This document shows, piece by piece, positions 62,908-64,000 of a stretch of DNA of 64,000 bases (its first letter is position 1; each line of letters begins with the position of its first letter). The position numbers and the translations under genes are program-made. The stretch covers positions 372,001-436,000 of the forward strand of contig NZ_SPUJ01000005.1 in assembly GCF_004522105.1 (NCBI RefSeq), written 5' to 3'. Source of the stretch: Nocardioides sp. 1609 (GTDB lineage Bacteria > Actinomycetota > Actinomycetes > Propionibacteriales > Nocardioidaceae). Under the pieces are notes generated by a model. That model searched no databases. It had not been told where the DNA came from and worked only from the letters and a program-made list of their open reading frames with translations.

Positions 62908-64000
62908 CCCCGGTCCCCGCTCAACAGCTGCGGGTCGAGAGCGACGTTCGCGTAGGCGAGCTTCTCGAGGAAGCCCGGACGGTGCCCGGTCGGGCGGATC
63001 CGACCCAGGGCCCGACCGTCGCCGTCGAAGCCGGCGGTGTTGTCGAAGACGAACAGGTCGTGCAGCTCCACGGTCTCGCCGGCCAGCCGTCCCACCTCGG
63101 TGACGTGCGTGATCCGGCGGGACCCGTCCTTGAAGCGCGTCTGGTGCACGACCAGGTCGACGGCCGCCGACACCTGCTCGCGCACGGCCCGGATCGGCAG
63201 CTCCATCCCGGCCATCAGGACCATCGTCTCGAGGCGCGACATCGCGTCGCGGGCGCTGTTGGCGTGCAGGGTGCAGATGGAGCCGTCGTGGCCGGTGTTC
63301 ATCGCCTGCAGCATGTCGAGCGCCGAGGCGTCACGGACCTCGCCGACGATGATCCGGTCGGGCCGCATGCGCAGGCTGTTGCGGACCAGGTCGCGGATGC
63401 TGACCTCGCCACGGCCCTCGATGTTGGCGGGACGCGACTCGAGGCGGACGACGTGCGCCTGGCGCAGCTGCAGCTCGGCGGCGTCCTCGATGGTGACGAT
63501 CCGCTCGTCGTCCGGGATGAACGACGACAGGACGTTCAGGGTGGTCGTCTTGCCGGCACCGGTGCCGCCGGACACCACGATGTTGAGCCGCCCCCGCACG
63601 CACGCCTCGAGGAAGCCGGCCGACTGGGGTGTCAGGGTGCCGCTGTTGACGAGGTCGTCGATGCCGAGCGGGTCGGCGGCGAACTTCCGGATCGTTAGGG
63701 CCGAGCCGTCGATCGCGAGAGGGGGGACGACGGCGTTGACCCGGCTGCCGTCGGGGAGACGGGCGTCGACCATGGGGCTCGACTCGTCGACGCGGCGGCC
63801 GATGCGGGAGACGATCTTGTCGATGATGCGTCGCAGGTGCGACTCGTCGGCGAACCTCGCGTCGGCCCGCACCAGGCGCCCGGCCCGCTCCAGCCAGATC
63901 GAGTCGAACCCGTTGACCATCACCTCGGACACGTCCGGGTCGCGCAGGTAGGGCTCGATCGGGCCGAAACCGAGGATGTCGTCGGTGATGTCCTCGGTCA
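62904..64000 (-). CDS. tadA: Tad pilus assembly ATPase TadA/CpaF, N-terminus outside window
   Basis: At least 365 residues of the CpaF-type secretion ATPase; the frame remains open to the window edge ([30 protein letters not shown]). It has Walker [14 protein letters not shown], Asp box [12 protein letters not shown], Walker [20 protein letters not shown] and the His box [14 protein letters not shown]. It powers pilus polymerisation together with TadB and TadC. The stop overlaps the tadB GTG. Confidence 0.96.
   Translation of the reverse strand, partial: TEDITDDILGFGPIEPYLRDPDVSEVMVNGFDSIWLERAGRLVRADARFADESHLRRIIDKIVSRIGRRVDESSPMVDARLPDGSRVNAVVPPLAIDGSALTIRKFAADPLGIDDLVNSGTLTPQSAGFLEACVRGRLNIVVSGGTGAGKTTTLNVLSSFIPDDERIVTIEDAAELQLRQAHVVRLESRPANIEGRGEVSIRDLVRNSLRMRPDRIIVGEVRDASALDMLQAMNTGHDGSICTLHANSARDAMSRLETMVLMAGMELPIRAVREQVSAAVDLVVHQTRFKDGSRRITHVTEVGRLAGETVELHDLFVFDNTAGFDGDGRALGRIRPTGHRPGFLEKLAYANVALDPQLLSGDRG

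Overview
The window is very GC-rich actinobacterial chromosome. GTG starts are frequent, neighbouring ORFs often overlap by 4 bp (ATGA/GTGA), and gene content and order point to the Nocardioides group (family-level inference). The stretch from about 28.9 to 54.6 kb keeps much of the set known from Mycobacterium tuberculosis Rv2190c-Rv2205c: glycerate kinase, A-type Fe-S carrier, adenosine-kinase-like PfkB, ctaC/ctaD/ctaF, qcrCAB, ctaE, trpD, exonuclease/UvrC-like protein and NlpC/P60 hydrolase.

Layout. 1-6.4 kb: Ter-type stress and nucleoside-like metabolite cluster (coiled-coil protein, TerD, CitE-like lyase, phosphoribosyltransferase with TRSP domain, StiP-type protein, HAD phosphatase). 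6.4-7.5 kb: a GIY-YIG nuclease gene inside arrays of inverted, BIME-like repeats. 7.6-14.5 kb: BNR/sialidase-like protein, rpsO-pnp-M16 peptidase, SAM methyltransferase, dapB, then a third repeat array. 15-24.4 kb: azlCD exporter with a GNAT, aldo/keto reductase, DUF3043 protein, phage-shock locus pspA-pspAA-htpX-pspAB, VOC and DinB proteins, WYL and ROK regulators. 24.5-30.5 kb: secreted PQQ-type sugar dehydrogenase, nadA, GNAT, glycerate kinase, erpA. 30.5-37.9 kb: PfkB kinase, TusA plus cysteine desulfurase, cytochrome c oxidase genes and a lipoprotein L,D-transpeptidase. 37.9-39.2 kb: an AbiEi-like/DUF559-type nuclease gene bracketed by a 43-bp-period palindrome array. 39.4-46.4 kb: cytochrome bc1 (qcrCAB), ctaE, ctaG, a pseudo-receiver protein and trpD. 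46.4-57.2 kb: giant secreted Fn3-like protein, small regulators, exonuclease/UvrC-like protein, a c-di-AMP riboswitch in front of an NlpC/P60 hydrolase, and two membrane-linked metalloproteases. 57.2-64 kb: Flp pilus (tad) locus on the minus strand with its own two-component system and a VWA-TadB fusion.

The most unusual signal is a shared architecture. Two unrelated small nucleases (GIY-YIG and PD-(D/E)XK-like) each lie inside an array of their own palindromic repeat family. Both genes take their stop codon from the first downstream repeat copy, and both have a nearly identical 14-bp DnaA-box-like motif upstream. This resembles the REP/RAYT relationship but with nucleases in place of a transposase, and is proposed here as a possible undescribed class of repeat-nuclease cassette.
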